Shown piece by piece: positions 5,044 through 5,384 of a stretch of 5,384 bases of DNA. Position numbers and translations under genes: made by a program. This DNA comes from Gammaproteobacteria bacterium (GTDB lineage: Bacteria > Pseudomonadota > Gammaproteobacteria > Pseudomonadales > UBA3067): contig JAHRVS010000302.1 in assembly GCA_019090565.1 (NCBI GenBank), positions 1 through 5,384 on the forward strand, read 5' to 3'. The notes under the pieces are model-generated. The model did no database searches. It worked only from the letters and a program-made list of their open reading frames with translations, and was not told the origin of the DNA. How positions within the stretch are numbered: the stretch's first letter is position 1; every line of letters starts with the position of its first letter.

Positions 5044-5384
5044 CTAAGCTTTTGCTTTCGCCATCATCATCATTTCATCTGTAGGCGAAGATGCGACGAT
5101 CATTTCACTGGTATCCATAATCGTGTCAATGTTGTCACGAATGTCTTCACCGGAAATCTCAGCCTTGTGAACACCCGGCGTTACACCCCAGAAAATCCGC
5201 CCCACACGTCCACCACCGGCACTAAATACCTCACCGGTAACAGAGCACTCCTTAGAAGCACAAAATGCGACAACAGGCGTCACCAATTCAGGATGTAAAT
5301 CTTTCGCCATAGGCCCAAGCAACTCTTCGGTCATTCGAGTTCTCGCCATTGGCGCAAGGACATTCACTTTAATATCCTTTTTAG
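5044..5384 (-). CDS. Short-chain dehydrogenase/reductase, C-terminal part, MFE-2-like, cut by window edge
   Basis: Only the last 112 residues are in the window; the frame is open through the right edge, so the GTG at 5365-5367 is an internal valine, not a start. The visible part begins KKDIKVNVLAPMARTRMT, the post-catalytic strand and substrate-loop segment of a short-chain dehydrogenase, with AP in place of the more usual PG. ELVTPVVAFCASKECSVTGEVFSAGGGRVGRIFW then gives the usual C-terminal core. The VNVLAP...RMT and final G-G-RVGRIFW pattern resembles the 3-hydroxyacyl-CoA dehydrogenase domain of multifunctional enzyme type 2 (HSD17B4-like), which suggests an acyl-CoA substrate. The Rossmann glycines and the YxxxK catalytic pair are outside the window. 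A low-complexity MMMMAKAKA tail ends the protein at TAG (5044-5046). Confidence 0.87.
   Translation of the reverse strand, partial: KKDIKVNVLAPMARTRMTEELLGPMAKDLHPELVTPVVAFCASKECSVTGEVFSAGGGRVGRIFWGVTPGVHKAEISGEDIRDNIDTIMDTSEMIVASSPTDEMMMMAKAKA

Noticed and set aside
5365..5367. GTG as start codon of the right-edge dehydrogenase
   Set aside because: The frame stays open to the window edge with family-like residues (KKDIK) upstream, so this is an internal valine.

Overview
The window looks like a chromosomal stretch of a gammaproteobacterium, probably a marine, lipid-using one. The basis is pdxB (the DXP-dependent vitamin B6 route typical of Gammaproteobacteria), two fatty-acid-oxidation-type proteins at the edges, and a moderate GC content judged by eye. 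I cannot name the genus. No phage, plasmid, IS element, CRISPR array, rRNA or convincing tRNA is visible.

Layout, left to right. (1) The left edge cuts a minus-strand thiolase (start at 364), which keeps its N-terminal 121 residues including the nucleophilic cysteine. (2) 365-909 is a 545-base gap without a convincing gene; it holds several inverted repeats and a palindrome between short direct repeats. (3) 910-2052, minus: an ATP-NAD kinase/AcoX-type protein, a diverged relative of NAD kinase. (4) 2053-2336: a divergent control region with phased CCTTAAC repeats and two short palindromes. (5) 2337-2552, plus: an unrecognised basic 71-residue protein. (6) 2558-3700, minus: pdxB, erythronate-4-phosphate dehydrogenase, complete with intact catalytic residues. 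(7) 3701-4220: a 520-base gene-free divergent region with short repeats. (8) 4221-4874, plus: an exported or membrane-anchored TlpA/ResA-type thioredoxin that starts at TTG. (9) A strong hairpin terminator at 4896-4923. (10) 5044 to the right edge, minus: the C-terminal part of a short-chain dehydrogenase resembling the hydroxyacyl-CoA dehydrogenase part of multifunctional enzyme type 2.

The genes do not form one operon: orientations alternate and the gaps are long. The two edge genes could both serve acyl-CoA beta-oxidation (3-hydroxyacyl-CoA dehydrogenase and thiolase), but they lie 4.7 kb apart and need not be co-transcribed. The NAD kinase-like protein, PdxB and the SDR all relate to nicotinamide cofactors, which is probably coincidence.

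I see no clear new multi-gene system. The best leads are non-coding: the foldable block at 426-605, the palindrome framed by 11-base direct repeats at 771-887, and the 11-base-phased repeats upstream of the orphan small gene. Inverted repeats of this size can arise by chance in a few hundred bases, so conservation is the deciding test.
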